64,000 nucleotides of DNA, taken from the NCBI RefSeq assembly GCF_017301735.1, contig NZ_CP071090.1, positions 3,462,001 to 3,526,000 on the forward strand, written 5' to 3'. Below, in pieces: positions 48,988-57,554 of this stretch (positions are counted from its first letter, which is position 1; every line of letters begins with the position of its first letter). Under the pieces are notes generated by a model that made no database searches, was not told the DNA's origin, and saw nothing but the letters and a program-made list of their open reading frames with translations. The position numbers and the translations under genes are program-made. The stretch is from Pyxidicoccus parkwaysis. Its GTDB lineage: Bacteria > Myxococcota > Myxococcia > Myxococcales > Myxococcaceae.

Positions 48988-50943
48988 TCACGGCCGCCAG
49001 CGGACCAGCGTGCCGCTCGAACCCGCGCCCCACAGTCTGTCCGGGCGCGTGCCCTCCAGCGCATTCAGCCGATGCGGCGGCACGGTGACGCTGCTCCACG
49101 CCGCACCGTCGAAGAAGTGGATGTCATTGGGCCCCGACGCCACCGCGTAGATGCCGGTGCGTCCCACCGCCAGCAGCGCGCGCAGGTCCACCACTCCCGT
49201 TCCCGCCACCGTGAGCGCGGGCTTCGCCGCCCACGTCGTGCCCGAGCGCTCCAGCAGCAGCCCTCCATCACCCGCCACGTACGCGAGCGTGGGCGTCAGC
49301 ACCCGCACCGCGCGCAGGAAGCCCGTTGCGCTCGCGACACCGAGACTCTCCTTCGGCCACGTGCTCCCGCTCGAGGGGGAGCGCCACGCGGCGGGAACGC
49401 TCGTTCCGCCAACGTCCTCCGCGCCTACGACGAGCAGCGTCTCCGGAGTCAGCCCATGAATGGCGCGCAGGTTCGCGGGCACCTGCGTGACGAGCTCCGG
49501 CGCGGCCTGGCTCGTGGCGCCCTCGACATACACCCAGCGGATGATGCGGCCCTGGCTGTCCACCGCGAACACTCGCACGGTGGTGTCCTGCTCGAAGCCC
49601 ACCATCCCGTTGATGGAGCTGCTCCCCGGGCCGCTCACCTCCGCGCAGGAGTCCAGCGCTCCCGCCGCCACCGTGGCCAGCTTCCCCGCCGCCGAGCCGA
49701 GGAACACGCGCCCGTTGCTCGCGGCCCACGCGGCCCTCCAGTTGCCGGGACAGCTCGTCACCAGCGTGAAGGTGCTCCCGTCCACGTGCAGCACGCGGCC
49801 CGCCTCACCCGCGAGCCAGCCCGTGGTGTCACCGTACGGCGCCACCGCGTTCCACTCAGCATCCGCCGCGCCGACGTCCGTGTCCACCGACCACGTCGCC
49901 GTGTCGCACCCGGCGACGCCGTTGTCGCGCGTGCCATCGCAGTCGTTGTCCAGCCGGTCGCACACCTCGGTGCCGGTGCTGGAGACGAAGCGCGTGCCCT
50001 CGTCGCAGTCGCTGCGCGTCGTGCTGGCGCCCGGTGCGGGGGACGCGCAGCGGAGCGCGGACTCCGTGCCCGCGCTGCCGTCGCCGTCCTCGTCGAGGTA
50101 CCACGTCACCGGCTGCTCGGTGCTGACGCATACCGAGGCGGACACCGACTGGCACTTCGTCACGCCCGCGCAGCCCAAGTCCGTCGCGCACGAGGCCCCC
50201 ACGGCGAACGCGTCGTCGTCCGTCACGCCGTCGCAGTCCTCGTCCAGGCCATCGCAGCGCGACTCCTCCTGCCCGGGGTGGAAGGCGGCATTGCTGTCAT
50301 TGCAGTCACCGCCCCGCGAGGCCGTGTTGCCGGGCTGCACGCAGAAGCGCACCGCCACCGCGTCCCTGTCTCCGTAGCCATCGCCGTCCAGGTCCGGCCA
50401 GAACTCCTGCGTCCCGGGCGCGTCGGCCTCGCCATTCACGCAGTTGTTGTCGATACCGTCACACAGCTCCGTGGCTCCCGGGTGTACGTCCGCCCGCGAG
50501 TCGTCGCAGTCGGTGCCCGGCCGCGGGCCCGTGGCGGAGACATACTCGTCGTTGTCCAGGTCCTCCGCGCGCAGGTCCAGGCGAGCATCCGCGACGCCCA
50601 CCTCCGGCACCTGGGCCTCCACGGACTGCTCCGCCACCACCGGCCCGGCACAGGAGCGCTCGTGCGCAGTGGCCGTCAGGCGCAGGTTCCGGCTCCAGCC
50701 CTCGCGGCCGAGCACGGCCACCGTCCGCGTGTCGCTGCGCACGCCCGCCGCCACCGTCACCGGTGTCGACTCCGTGCGCGACGGGTCCTCCCGGTCCTCC
50801 ACCTTCAGCGTCAGGCAACTGGGCTGGAAGGTTGCATACGAGAGGGAGACACGCAGGGCTCCCGCGGCTGGAGGCGACTCCTCCTTCTTGCAACCCGACA
50901 TGGAAACCGCCACCAGCACCATACCCAGCAGGAATAAACGCAT
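48988..50943 (-). CDS. MopE-type metal-binding-repeat lipoprotein
   Basis: A 651-residue lipoprotein (signal LLGMVLVAVSMSGCKK). Residues about 30-130 form an Ig-like beta domain. From about 125 to 345 come four acidic repeats of the PF11617 type: GTDCDDSRADVHPGATELCDG, GDCNDSNAAFHPGQ followed by RCDGLDEDCDGV, CDEGTRFVSSTGTEVCD, and LDGDGYGDRDAV. These Asp-rich loops bind calcium or other metals in MopE-like and thrombospondin-3-like proteins. The C-terminal about 300 residues are beta-propeller-like (GWLAGEAGRVLHVDGS, RAIHGLTPETLLVVGAED, YVAGDGGLLLERSG, GIYAVASGPNDIHFFDG). It lies 2 bases from ATPase A, so it is translationally coupled to the MCE operon. Confidence 0.85.
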   Translation of the reverse strand: MRLFLLGMVLVAVSMSGCKKEESPPAAGALRVSLSYATFQPSCLTLKVEDREDPSRTESTPVTVAAGVRSDTRTVAVLGREGWSRNLRLTATAHERSCAGPVVAEQSVEAQVPEVGVADARLDLRAEDLDNDEYVSATGPRPGTDCDDSRADVHPGATELCDGIDNNCVNGEADAPGTQEFWPDLDGDGYGDRDAVAVRFCVQPGNTASRGGDCNDSNAAFHPGQEESRCDGLDEDCDGVTDDDAFAVGASCATDLGCAGVTKCQSVSASVCVSTEQPVTWYLDEDGDGSAGTESALRCASPAPGASTTRSDCDEGTRFVSSTGTEVCDRLDNDCDGTRDNGVAGCDTATWSVDTDVGAADAEWNAVAPYGDTTGWLAGEAGRVLHVDGSTFTLVTSCPGNWRAAWAASNGRVFLGSAAGKLATVAAGALDSCAEVSGPGSSSINGMVGFEQDTTVRVFAVDSQGRIIRWVYVEGATSQAAPELVTQVPANLRAIHGLTPETLLVVGAEDVGGTSVPAAWRSPSSGSTWPKESLGVASATGFLRAVRVLTPTLAYVAGDGGLLLERSGTTWAAKPALTVAGTGVVDLRALLAVGRTGIYAVASGPNDIHFFDGAAWSSVTVPPHRLNALEGTRPDRLWGAGSSGTLVRWRP

Positions 50944-50957
50944 CGCTTACGCATTCC

Positions 50958-50977
50958 CGGGCGCGCCGTGGCGCCCG
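50958..50977. promoter_or_regulatory. Inverted repeat in the divergent promoter region
   Basis: CGGGCGC (50958-50964) and GCGCCCG (50971-50977) are perfect 7-bp arms with a 6-nt loop, just upstream of the lipoprotein start at 50943 and 167 bases before the TolC gene. It could be an operator or an RNA hairpin in a leader. A TTGACG follows on the plus strand (50983) without a clear -10. Confidence 0.3.
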
Positions 50978-51143
50978 CCGTCTTGACGCACCAAGGTCAG
51001 AAATCCGGAGACCCTGAACAGACCCAATAGACCGTCGTGCTGGCCACCGTCCAGACGCGCGAATGTCCATGGTTCCCCTCCGACCCCTTCGCTATATGGC
51101 GCGCCGAATCGTTTCCCCTGGCTCGAGTCCCCACCGCCCGCCC

Positions 51144-52568
51144 ATGCCCACCGTCCGTCCCGTCCTCGCAGCGCCCTTCTGCGCCTGGCTCGCGCTCGCC
51201 GCGCCCCAGGCCCTGGCCCAGGACGCCGGCACCGCTCCCTCCGCGCCGGGTGCGGAATCGGCACCCGCAGGTGCGGAATCCGCACCTGTCCGCGCGGAAT
51301 CAGCACCCGCCGGCGAGAAGGCCGCCGAGGCCGCGCCGATGACGCTGGAGCGCGCGGTGTCCCTCGCCGCCGAGCGCAACGAGTCCGCGCTGGCCGCGCA
51401 GCAGCGCTCCGAGGCCGCCCAGGCCCGCGTCGCCCGGGCCCGCGCCTTCTTCTTCCCGGAGCTGACGGCGACGGGCACCTACACGCGGCGCTCCAACCAG
51501 TCCACGCGGGACGTGGGCGGCCAGCAGGTGGTGCTCCAGCGCTACAACGCCTTCGGCGCCAACATCGTGGCGCGCGTGACGCTCTTCGACGCCCGCGGCT
51601 TCCCGCTGTACCGGGCCGCGAAGCTGGAGGGGGAGGCCTCGAAGCTCGACTCCGTGGAAGCCCGCCGCCAGGTGGGCTTCGAGGCCGCCAATGCCTTCCT
51701 CACCTCGCTCGCGGACCAGCAGGTCTTCCAGGCCGCCGAGCAGCGCCTCGCCTTCGCCCGCCAGTCGCTGGAGGACGCGAAGGCCCGCGCGCAGGCGGGG
51801 CTCGCCAGCACCAACGACGTGACGCGCGCGGAAGTGGAAGTGGCCACCGCGGAGGTGCAGCTCACCAGCGCCCGCAACAGCGCGCAGACGAGCCGCCTGG
51901 AGCTCGGCTACCTGCTCGTGGAGCCGGTGGACGGCGCGTTGTCTCCGCCGGACACGCTGCTCTCGGACGCGGCGCGGCCGCTGACGGCGCAGGAGCCCGT
52001 GGTGCAGGGCGCGACGGAGCGGCGCCCGGACATCCTCTCCGCGCGGCTGCGCGTGCAGTCGCTGGAGGCCAACGCACAGGAGCCGCTGGCCCGGCTGTTC
52101 CCGGCGCTCGGCGCCTCGTACACCTACCGGCTCACCAACGAGGCGGGCCTCACCGGACGCACCGGCGACGGCTTCTTCAGCGTGGACCTCACCTGGAGCC
52201 TCTTCGACGGCGGCGAGCGTTATGCAGAGCGCCGGGAGCGGGTGGCGCTGGCGAAGGCGGCGAAGCTGGAGGAGCAGGCGAGCACGCGGCGGGTGGACGT
52301 GGACATCCAGCGGGCGCGGGTGGGGTTGGAGAACGCGCAGGCCGCGCTCGCGCAGAGTGACCTGGCGGTGCGCGCGGCGAAGCAGAACGCCGAGGAGCAG
52401 GGGATTCTCTACCGCCAGGGCCTGTCCACGGCGCTGACGGTGGCGGACGCAGCCGTCAGCCTGTTCGAAGCGGAAGTGGCCCATGCGCAGAGCCGCTATG
52501 CGCTGGGCGTGGCCCTCCTGGGACTCCGGGCGGCCGTGGGACTCGATCCTCTGGGGAAAGAACCGTGA
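51144..52568 (+). CDS. TolC-family outer-membrane efflux channel
   Basis: The frame opens at 51063; ATG 51144 begins a signal peptide (APFCAWLALAAPQALAQ), giving 474 residues. A short linker of repeated AESAP units follows (residues about 37-60). Two OEP halves come next, with long amphipathic helices (ERAVSLAAERNESALAAQQR; RAEVEVATAEVQLTSARNSA) and the barrel strands (LTATGTYTRRSNQST; ALGASYTYRLTNEAG). It forms the trimeric tunnel across the outer membrane for the RND pump encoded directly downstream. The stop overlaps the adaptor start (GTGA). Confidence 0.9.
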   Translation: MPTVRPVLAAPFCAWLALAAPQALAQDAGTAPSAPGAESAPAGAESAPVRAESAPAGEKAAEAAPMTLERAVSLAAERNESALAAQQRSEAAQARVARARAFFFPELTATGTYTRRSNQSTRDVGGQQVVLQRYNAFGANIVARVTLFDARGFPLYRAAKLEGEASKLDSVEARRQVGFEAANAFLTSLADQQVFQAAEQRLAFARQSLEDAKARAQAGLASTNDVTRAEVEVATAEVQLTSARNSAQTSRLELGYLLVEPVDGALSPPDTLLSDAARPLTAQEPVVQGATERRPDILSARLRVQSLEANAQEPLARLFPALGASYTYRLTNEAGLTGRTGDGFFSVDLTWSLFDGGERYAERRERVALAKAAKLEEQASTRRVDVDIQRARVGLENAQAALAQSDLAVRAAKQNAEEQGILYRQGLSTALTVADAAVSLFEAEVAHAQSRYALGVALLGLRAAVGLDPLGKEP

Positions 52569-53794
52569 AGGCGATGCGACGCGCAGGAACACTGACCGTG
52601 GCCGTGGCCGTGCTGGCCCTGGGTGCCGGGTGCAAGAAGGACGCGGAAGGCCCGAAGGGCGGTGGCTCGGGTGCGGCCGCGGCGGCCCCGGGCGGGCGCG
52701 GCGGCGGTGGCGCCGGCGGAGGCCGCGGGCCCATCCAGTTCCCCGTCGAGGTGGCACCCGTCGAGGTGCGCGACGTGGAGTACGTCGTCAACGCGGTGGG
52801 CTCCGTGGAGGCCTTCGAGCGCGTTCAAATCACCGCGCGCGTCCCCGGCGCGGTGGAGCGCGTGCTCTTCAGCGAGGGGCAGACGGTGAAGAAGGGCGAC
52901 GTGCTCGCGGAGATTGAGCCCGCGCGCTACGCCATCGCCGTGCGCTCCGCGGAGGCCTCGCTGGCCAAGGCGAAGGCGTCCCTCGAGGAGGCGAAAGCCG
53001 GCGCCGAGCGCCGCGCCGCCGTCAACGAGGCGAAGCCGGGCCTGCTGCCCGCGGAGCAATTGGAGTCGTACCAGACGCGCGCGCGCACCGCGGAGGCGGA
53101 GGTGGCCTCGGCGAAGGCGATGCTGGACCAGGCGCAGCTCAACCAGCGCGACGCCTACGTGCGCGCGCCCATGGACGGCGTGCTGCAGACGCGCACGGTG
53201 CAGACGGGCCAGTACGTGCAGCCGGGGCTCGTCATGGCCACGCTGGTGCGGAGGGACCCGATGCTCCTGCGCTTCAACGTGCCGGAGGCGGACGTGGCGC
53301 GGATTCAGCCCGGCATGCCGGCGCGCTTCACGGTGCGCAACGGCGGCGGGAAGTTCAGCGCGAAGATTACGCACGTGGCGGCGGCCGCGGACGACGCCAG
53401 CCGCATGGTGCCGGTGACGGCCGAGGTGTCCGGCGAGGACGCGAAGAGCTTGCGCCCCGGGGCCTTCGCCACGGTGGCGGTGCCGGTGGAGACGCGCGGC
53501 GGCAGCCCGGTGGTGCCGCAGACGGCGGTGCGCCCCAGCGAGCGCGGCTTCCTCGCCTACGTGGTGGAGGGCGACAAGGCCCGCGAGCGCGTGCTGGAGC
53601 TGGGCATGCGCACGGCGGATGGGCTCGTCGAGGTGCTCGACGGCGTGAAGGCCGGAGACCGCCTGGTGGTGCGCGGCGCGGAGGCGCTGCGGGATGGGGC
53701 GGCGGTGCGCGTGGCGGAGGGCCCGAAGCCCGCCCTCAAGGGTGAGCCGGGCGCGCAGCCGGAAAGTGCCAACGGCGGAGGTGCTCGCAGATGA
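52565..53794 (+). CDS. RND efflux periplasmic adaptor (MFP) lipoprotein
   Basis: The 409-residue protein has a lipoprotein signal (VAVLALGAGCKK), a Gly/Ala-rich linker and the three membrane-fusion-protein parts: barrel-sandwich hybrid (ITARVPGAVERVLFSEGQTV; YVRAPMDGVLQTRTVQTGQY), an alpha-hairpin between them (about 125-190, EASLAKAKASLEEAKAGAER), and the beta-barrel plus membrane-proximal domain (MLLRFNVPEADVARIQPG; PQTAVRPSERGFLAYVVEGD). It connects the RND pump with TolC. The start is GTG 52565 overlapping the TolC stop; an ATG three codons later is an alternative. The end overlaps the RND start by ATGA. Confidence 0.93.
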   Translation: MKAMRRAGTLTVAVAVLALGAGCKKDAEGPKGGGSGAAAAAPGGRGGGGAGGGRGPIQFPVEVAPVEVRDVEYVVNAVGSVEAFERVQITARVPGAVERVLFSEGQTVKKGDVLAEIEPARYAIAVRSAEASLAKAKASLEEAKAGAERRAAVNEAKPGLLPAEQLESYQTRARTAEAEVASAKAMLDQAQLNQRDAYVRAPMDGVLQTRTVQTGQYVQPGLVMATLVRRDPMLLRFNVPEADVARIQPGMPARFTVRNGGGKFSAKITHVAAAADDASRMVPVTAEVSGEDAKSLRPGAFATVAVPVETRGGSPVVPQTAVRPSERGFLAYVVEGDKARERVLELGMRTADGLVEVLDGVKAGDRLVVRGAEALRDGAAVRVAEGPKPALKGEPGAQPESANGGGARR

Positions 53795-56700
53795 GCCTCA
53801 CGGAAGCCTGCATCAAGAAGCCCGTCTTCGCCTGGATGATCATGGCGGCCACCATCGTGTTCGGATTGGTGGCGGCGGACCGCATCGGCATCAGCCAGTT
53901 CCCCGACGTCGACTTCCCCACCATCAACATCTCCGTCACCTGGGAGGGCGCCAATCCAGAAGCGGTGGAGAGCGACCTCATCGAGCCGATTGAAGAGGCC
54001 GTGACGCAGGTGGAGGGCGTCAAGAGCATCACCTCCAACGCGCGCCAGGGCGGCGCCAGCATCACCGTGGAACTGGACCTGTCGCGCAACGTGGACCTCG
54101 CGCTGCAGGACGTGCAGACGAAGGTGAGCCAGGCGCAGCGCTCGCTGCCACGCGACATCGACCCGCCCATCGTCAGCAAGACGAACCCGGAGGACCAGCC
54201 CATCATGTGGGCCGGCGTGTCCGGGCCCTTCGCGCAGCAGGTGGTGAGCGACTTCGCGCGCTACCGTGTGAAGGAGCGCCTGCAGACGGTGCCGGGCGTG
54301 GGCGAGGTGCAGTTGGGCGGCTCGCTGGAGCGCAACGTGCGCATCTGGGTGGACGCGAAGAAGCTGGACGCGCGCGGCCTCACCGTCACGGACGTCATCT
54401 CCGCGCTCCAGCGCGAGCACGTGGAGTTGCCCGCCGGCCGCATCGAGACGGAGGGCCGTGAGGTCAACGTGCGCGTCATGGGCGAGGCGCTGGATTTGGA
54501 GACGCTGCGCGGTCTGGTGGTGCGCGAGCAGGACGGGCACCCCGTCTACCTGCGCGACGTGGCGCTGGTGGAGGACGGCTTCGAGGACATCCGCCGCCTC
54601 ACGCGCGTCAATGGCCAGCCGGCTCAGGGCTTGGGCGTCAAGAAGCAGCGCGGCGCCAACGCGGTGGCCGTGGCTCAGGCGGTGCGCGCGGAGCTGGAGA
54701 AGATTTCGAAGGACGCGCCCGAGGGCATGCAGGTGGGCATCCGCTTCGACTCGACGAAGTTCATCGAGGACAGCGTCCACGAAATCGAGTTTGAGCTGCT
54801 GCTCGCGTGCATCCTCACGGCGTTCGTCTGCTGGGTGTTCCTGGGCTCGCTGTCGAGCACGATGAACGTGGTGCTCGCCATTCCCATGTCGCTGTTGGGA
54901 ACGGTGGCCGTCATCTACTTCCTCGGCTTCACGCTCAATACCTTCACCTTGCTGGGCTTGGCGCTGGCGGTGGGCATCGTGGTGGACGACGCCATCATGG
55001 TGCTGGAGAACATCTTCCGGCACGCGGAGGAGGGGAAGGACCGGGTGCGCGCCGCGCGCGAGGGCACCGCGGAAATCACCTTCGCCGCGCTCGCGGCCAC
55101 GCTGGCGGTGGTGGCCATCTTCCTGCCCGTCATCTTCATGAAGGGCATCATCGGCAAGTTCTTCCTCCAGTTCGGCGTCACGCTGTGCGTGGCGGTGCTG
55201 CTGTCCTACGTCGAGGCCATCACGCTGGCGCCGGCGCGCTGCGCGCAGTTGCTCAAGACGTCGCGCGAGGGCCGCAGCAAGGTGGGCGTGGCGGTGGACA
55301 ACGCCTTCTCGAAGCTGGAGGGCGTGTACGGCCGGGCGCTGGGCTGGGGCCTGAAGCGCCCATGGTGGGTGCTGGCGACGTCGGTGGTGCTGCTCGTGCT
55401 GAGCGTGTTCGCCTTCCGCGCGCTGCCGGGAGAGTTCGTGCCCTCGCAGGACCAGAGCCGGTTGATGGTGCGCCTGCAGACGGCGGTGGGCAGCAGCCTG
55501 GAGGAGACCAACGCCATCTTCCAGAAGGCGGAGGCCTTCGCGGCTTCGCGTCCGGAGGTGGAAAGCGTCTTCGCGACGGTGGGCGGAGGCGGCGGCACCG
55601 CCAGCGTCAACGCGGGCATGCTGATGCTCACGCTGACGCCGCCCGACAAGCGCATGCCCCAGGCGCAGTTGCAGCAGCTCTTCCGCAAGGAGCTCAACAG
55701 CATCCCCGGCCTGCGCGCGGTGGTGCAGGACATGTCCCAGGCGGGCTTCACCGCGCAGCGCGGCTTCCCGGTGGAGTTCAGCGTGCGCGGCTCGGACTGG
55801 GACCAGCTCGTGACGGCCAGCCAGGACATCCGCGAGAAGCTCCAGGCCAGTGGCAAGGTGGTGGATGTGGACACCGACTACCAGCTCGGCATGCCGGAAT
55901 TGCGAATCACGCCGGACCGGGCACGCACGGCGGACCTGGGCGTGCCGATGGAGTCGGTGGCGTCCACCATCAACGCGCTGGTGGGCGGAGTGCGCGTGGG
56001 CAAGTACAGCACCGGTGGCCGGCGCATCGACGTGCGCATGCGCCTGCTGGCGGGGCAGCGCTCGCGGCCGGAGGACCTGGCGTTGCTGAAGGTGCGCACG
56101 TCGAGCGGCGCGCTGGTGCCGCTGTCCTCGCTGGTGTCGCAGGAGGAGCGCCCGGCGCTCCAGGCGATTACGCGCAGAGACCGTGAGCGCGCCATCAGCG
56201 TCTTCGCCAACGTGGCGCCCGGCTCCAACCAGGAGGAGGCGCTGGCCACGGTGGAGCGGCTGGCGAAGGACCTCCCCGGCGGCGTGCGCGTGGTGCCCGG
56301 CGGTGCGAGCGTGGCCTTCCGCGACTCGATGAGCAGCCTGTTCTTCGCGCTCTTCCTCGGGATTGGCGTGGCGTACATGGTGCTCGGCGCGCAGTTCAAC
56401 TCGTTCCTGCACCCCGTCACGGTGCTCACGATTCTGCCGCTGTCGGTGGCGGGCGCGGCCTTCGCGCTATTGGCCACCGGCACCACGCTGAACATCTTCA
56501 GCATGATTGGTTTGTTGTTGCTGATGGGCATCGTGAAGAAGAACTCCATCATCCTGGTGGACTACGCCCTCCAGGAACGCGAGCGCGGCGCGGACGCGGT
56601 GCAGGCCATGCAGCGCGCGGGGCCGGTGCGGCTGCGGCCCATCCTCATGACGTCCACCGCGACGATGATGGCGGCGGTGCCGGCGGCGCTGGCGCTGGGG

Positions 56701-56919
56701 GCGGGCTCGGAGACTCGCGCGCCCATGTCGATTGCAGTGCTCGGCGGCCTGTCCGTGTCGACGGTGCTCAGCCTGCTGGTGGTGCCCGCCTTCTACGTGG
56801 TGGCGGACCGGATGAAGGCGCGGCTGGGCGCGAAGCTGGGGAAGAAGCCGGACAGCGAGTCCGGAACGCCCACGCATGGGCCCCACACCGACGAGCCCCG
56901 GCCGGCCACGCACGGCTGA
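53791..56919 (+). CDS. RND multidrug efflux transporter (AcrB/MexB, HAE1 family)
   Basis: A full-length 1,042-residue pump with the RND layout: helix 1 (CIKKPVFAWMIMAATIVFGL), large periplasmic loop 1, helices 2-6 with the proton-relay pair in ALAVGIVVDDAIMVLENIFRH (about residues 390-410), helix 7, periplasmic loop 2, helices 8-12 with LLLMGIVKKNSIILVDYAL and the conserved RLRPILMTS. All elements are present. The HAE1-type signature GISQFPDVDFPTINISVTWEGA fits hydrophobic drug or amphiphile export. Final part of a TolC-MFP-RND operon; substrate range is unknown. No regulator lies beside it in the window. Confidence 0.95.
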   Translation: MSLTEACIKKPVFAWMIMAATIVFGLVAADRIGISQFPDVDFPTINISVTWEGANPEAVESDLIEPIEEAVTQVEGVKSITSNARQGGASITVELDLSRNVDLALQDVQTKVSQAQRSLPRDIDPPIVSKTNPEDQPIMWAGVSGPFAQQVVSDFARYRVKERLQTVPGVGEVQLGGSLERNVRIWVDAKKLDARGLTVTDVISALQREHVELPAGRIETEGREVNVRVMGEALDLETLRGLVVREQDGHPVYLRDVALVEDGFEDIRRLTRVNGQPAQGLGVKKQRGANAVAVAQAVRAELEKISKDAPEGMQVGIRFDSTKFIEDSVHEIEFELLLACILTAFVCWVFLGSLSSTMNVVLAIPMSLLGTVAVIYFLGFTLNTFTLLGLALAVGIVVDDAIMVLENIFRHAEEGKDRVRAAREGTAEITFAALAATLAVVAIFLPVIFMKGIIGKFFLQFGVTLCVAVLLSYVEAITLAPARCAQLLKTSREGRSKVGVAVDNAFSKLEGVYGRALGWGLKRPWWVLATSVVLLVLSVFAFRALPGEFVPSQDQSRLMVRLQTAVGSSLEETNAIFQKAEAFAASRPEVESVFATVGGGGGTASVNAGMLMLTLTPPDKRMPQAQLQQLFRKELNSIPGLRAVVQDMSQAGFTAQRGFPVEFSVRGSDWDQLVTASQDIREKLQASGKVVDVDTDYQLGMPELRITPDRARTADLGVPMESVASTINALVGGVRVGKYSTGGRRIDVRMRLLAGQRSRPEDLALLKVRTSSGALVPLSSLVSQEERPALQAITRRDRERAISVFANVAPGSNQEEALATVERLAKDLPGGVRVVPGGASVAFRDSMSSLFFALFLGIGVAYMVLGAQFNSFLHPVTVLTILPLSVAGAAFALLATGTTLNIFSMIGLLLLMGIVKKNSIILVDYALQERERGADAVQAMQRAGPVRLRPILMTSTATMMAAVPAALALGAGSETRAPMSIAVLGGLSVSTVLSLLVVPAFYVVADRMKARLGAKLGKKPDSESGTPTHGPHTDEPRPATHG

Positions 56920-57158
56920 GTCACGGCGCCTTGCGATTCACGACGCTGCCAGCGTCCCTCTCGGGGGCTGTCGTCCTGACGGCCCCAGAGGGGCGCGCGC
57001 CGTTCTGGAGCACTTGGAACTGGCCACGCGTCGTGCTCAGCTGGCTCCAGCGCAGGGGTTCGGCTTTTCGTCACTACCTGACTATCTCAAAACCGGGCCC
57101 ATATCGGTGCGTAGGCAAGGGCCGGCGAGCACCTTCTCGTGTGAGGCGGGAGCGTGCC

Positions 57159-57503
57159 ATGCGAGATGCGAGCGGATGCAGTCTTGCTGGCAAGCGGAAG
57201 AGCCGTGCGCTGGTCCGACAGAGGCCGCTTGAGACGTTGTGGGAGGTGCCGGACGAGCTGTGGGCACGAATCGAGCCGATTCTTCTCGAATCGTTTCCAC
57301 CCTCCTGGACAGGCAGAAGTCGGGCTGACTGGAGACAGTGCTTCAACGGCATCATCTACCAACTGCGCACGGGCTGTCAGCGGAACCAGCTGCCCAGAAG
57401 ATTTGGTTCCGACAGGACGGTGCACCGCTGGTTTGCCAAGTAGGTGCGTGCAGGCGTCTTCCTGCGCATCTGGAGCGCGCTGGTCGAGGAGGGCGCTGGA
57501 TAA
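57159..57503 (+). pseudogene. Broken IS5-family transposase remnant
   Basis: The frame encodes the N-terminal domain of an IS5-type (DUF4096-like) transposase: WEVPDELWARIEPILLESFP, then RADWRQCFNGIIYQLRTGCQ and RFGSDRTVHRWFAK. A TAG codon at 57441-57443 follows, where related proteins have Trp. After it the same frame still reads VRAGVFLRIWSALVEEGAG before a TAA at 57501-57503, and no DDE catalytic half is present. It is therefore a nonsense-broken, 3'-truncated copy. Terminal inverted repeats were not found. It sits between the RND operon and the end of the RHS gene. Confidence 0.8.
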
Positions 57504-57554
57504 CACACATATCGCCGGAGCTTCCTGGCTCGCGGCCTCTCGCCGCGGGGCGGA

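Noticed and set aside
53557..56412. A 951-residue open frame opposite the RND pump
   Set aside because: It is an antisense shadow produced by high GC at third positions; the pump on the plus strand is complete.
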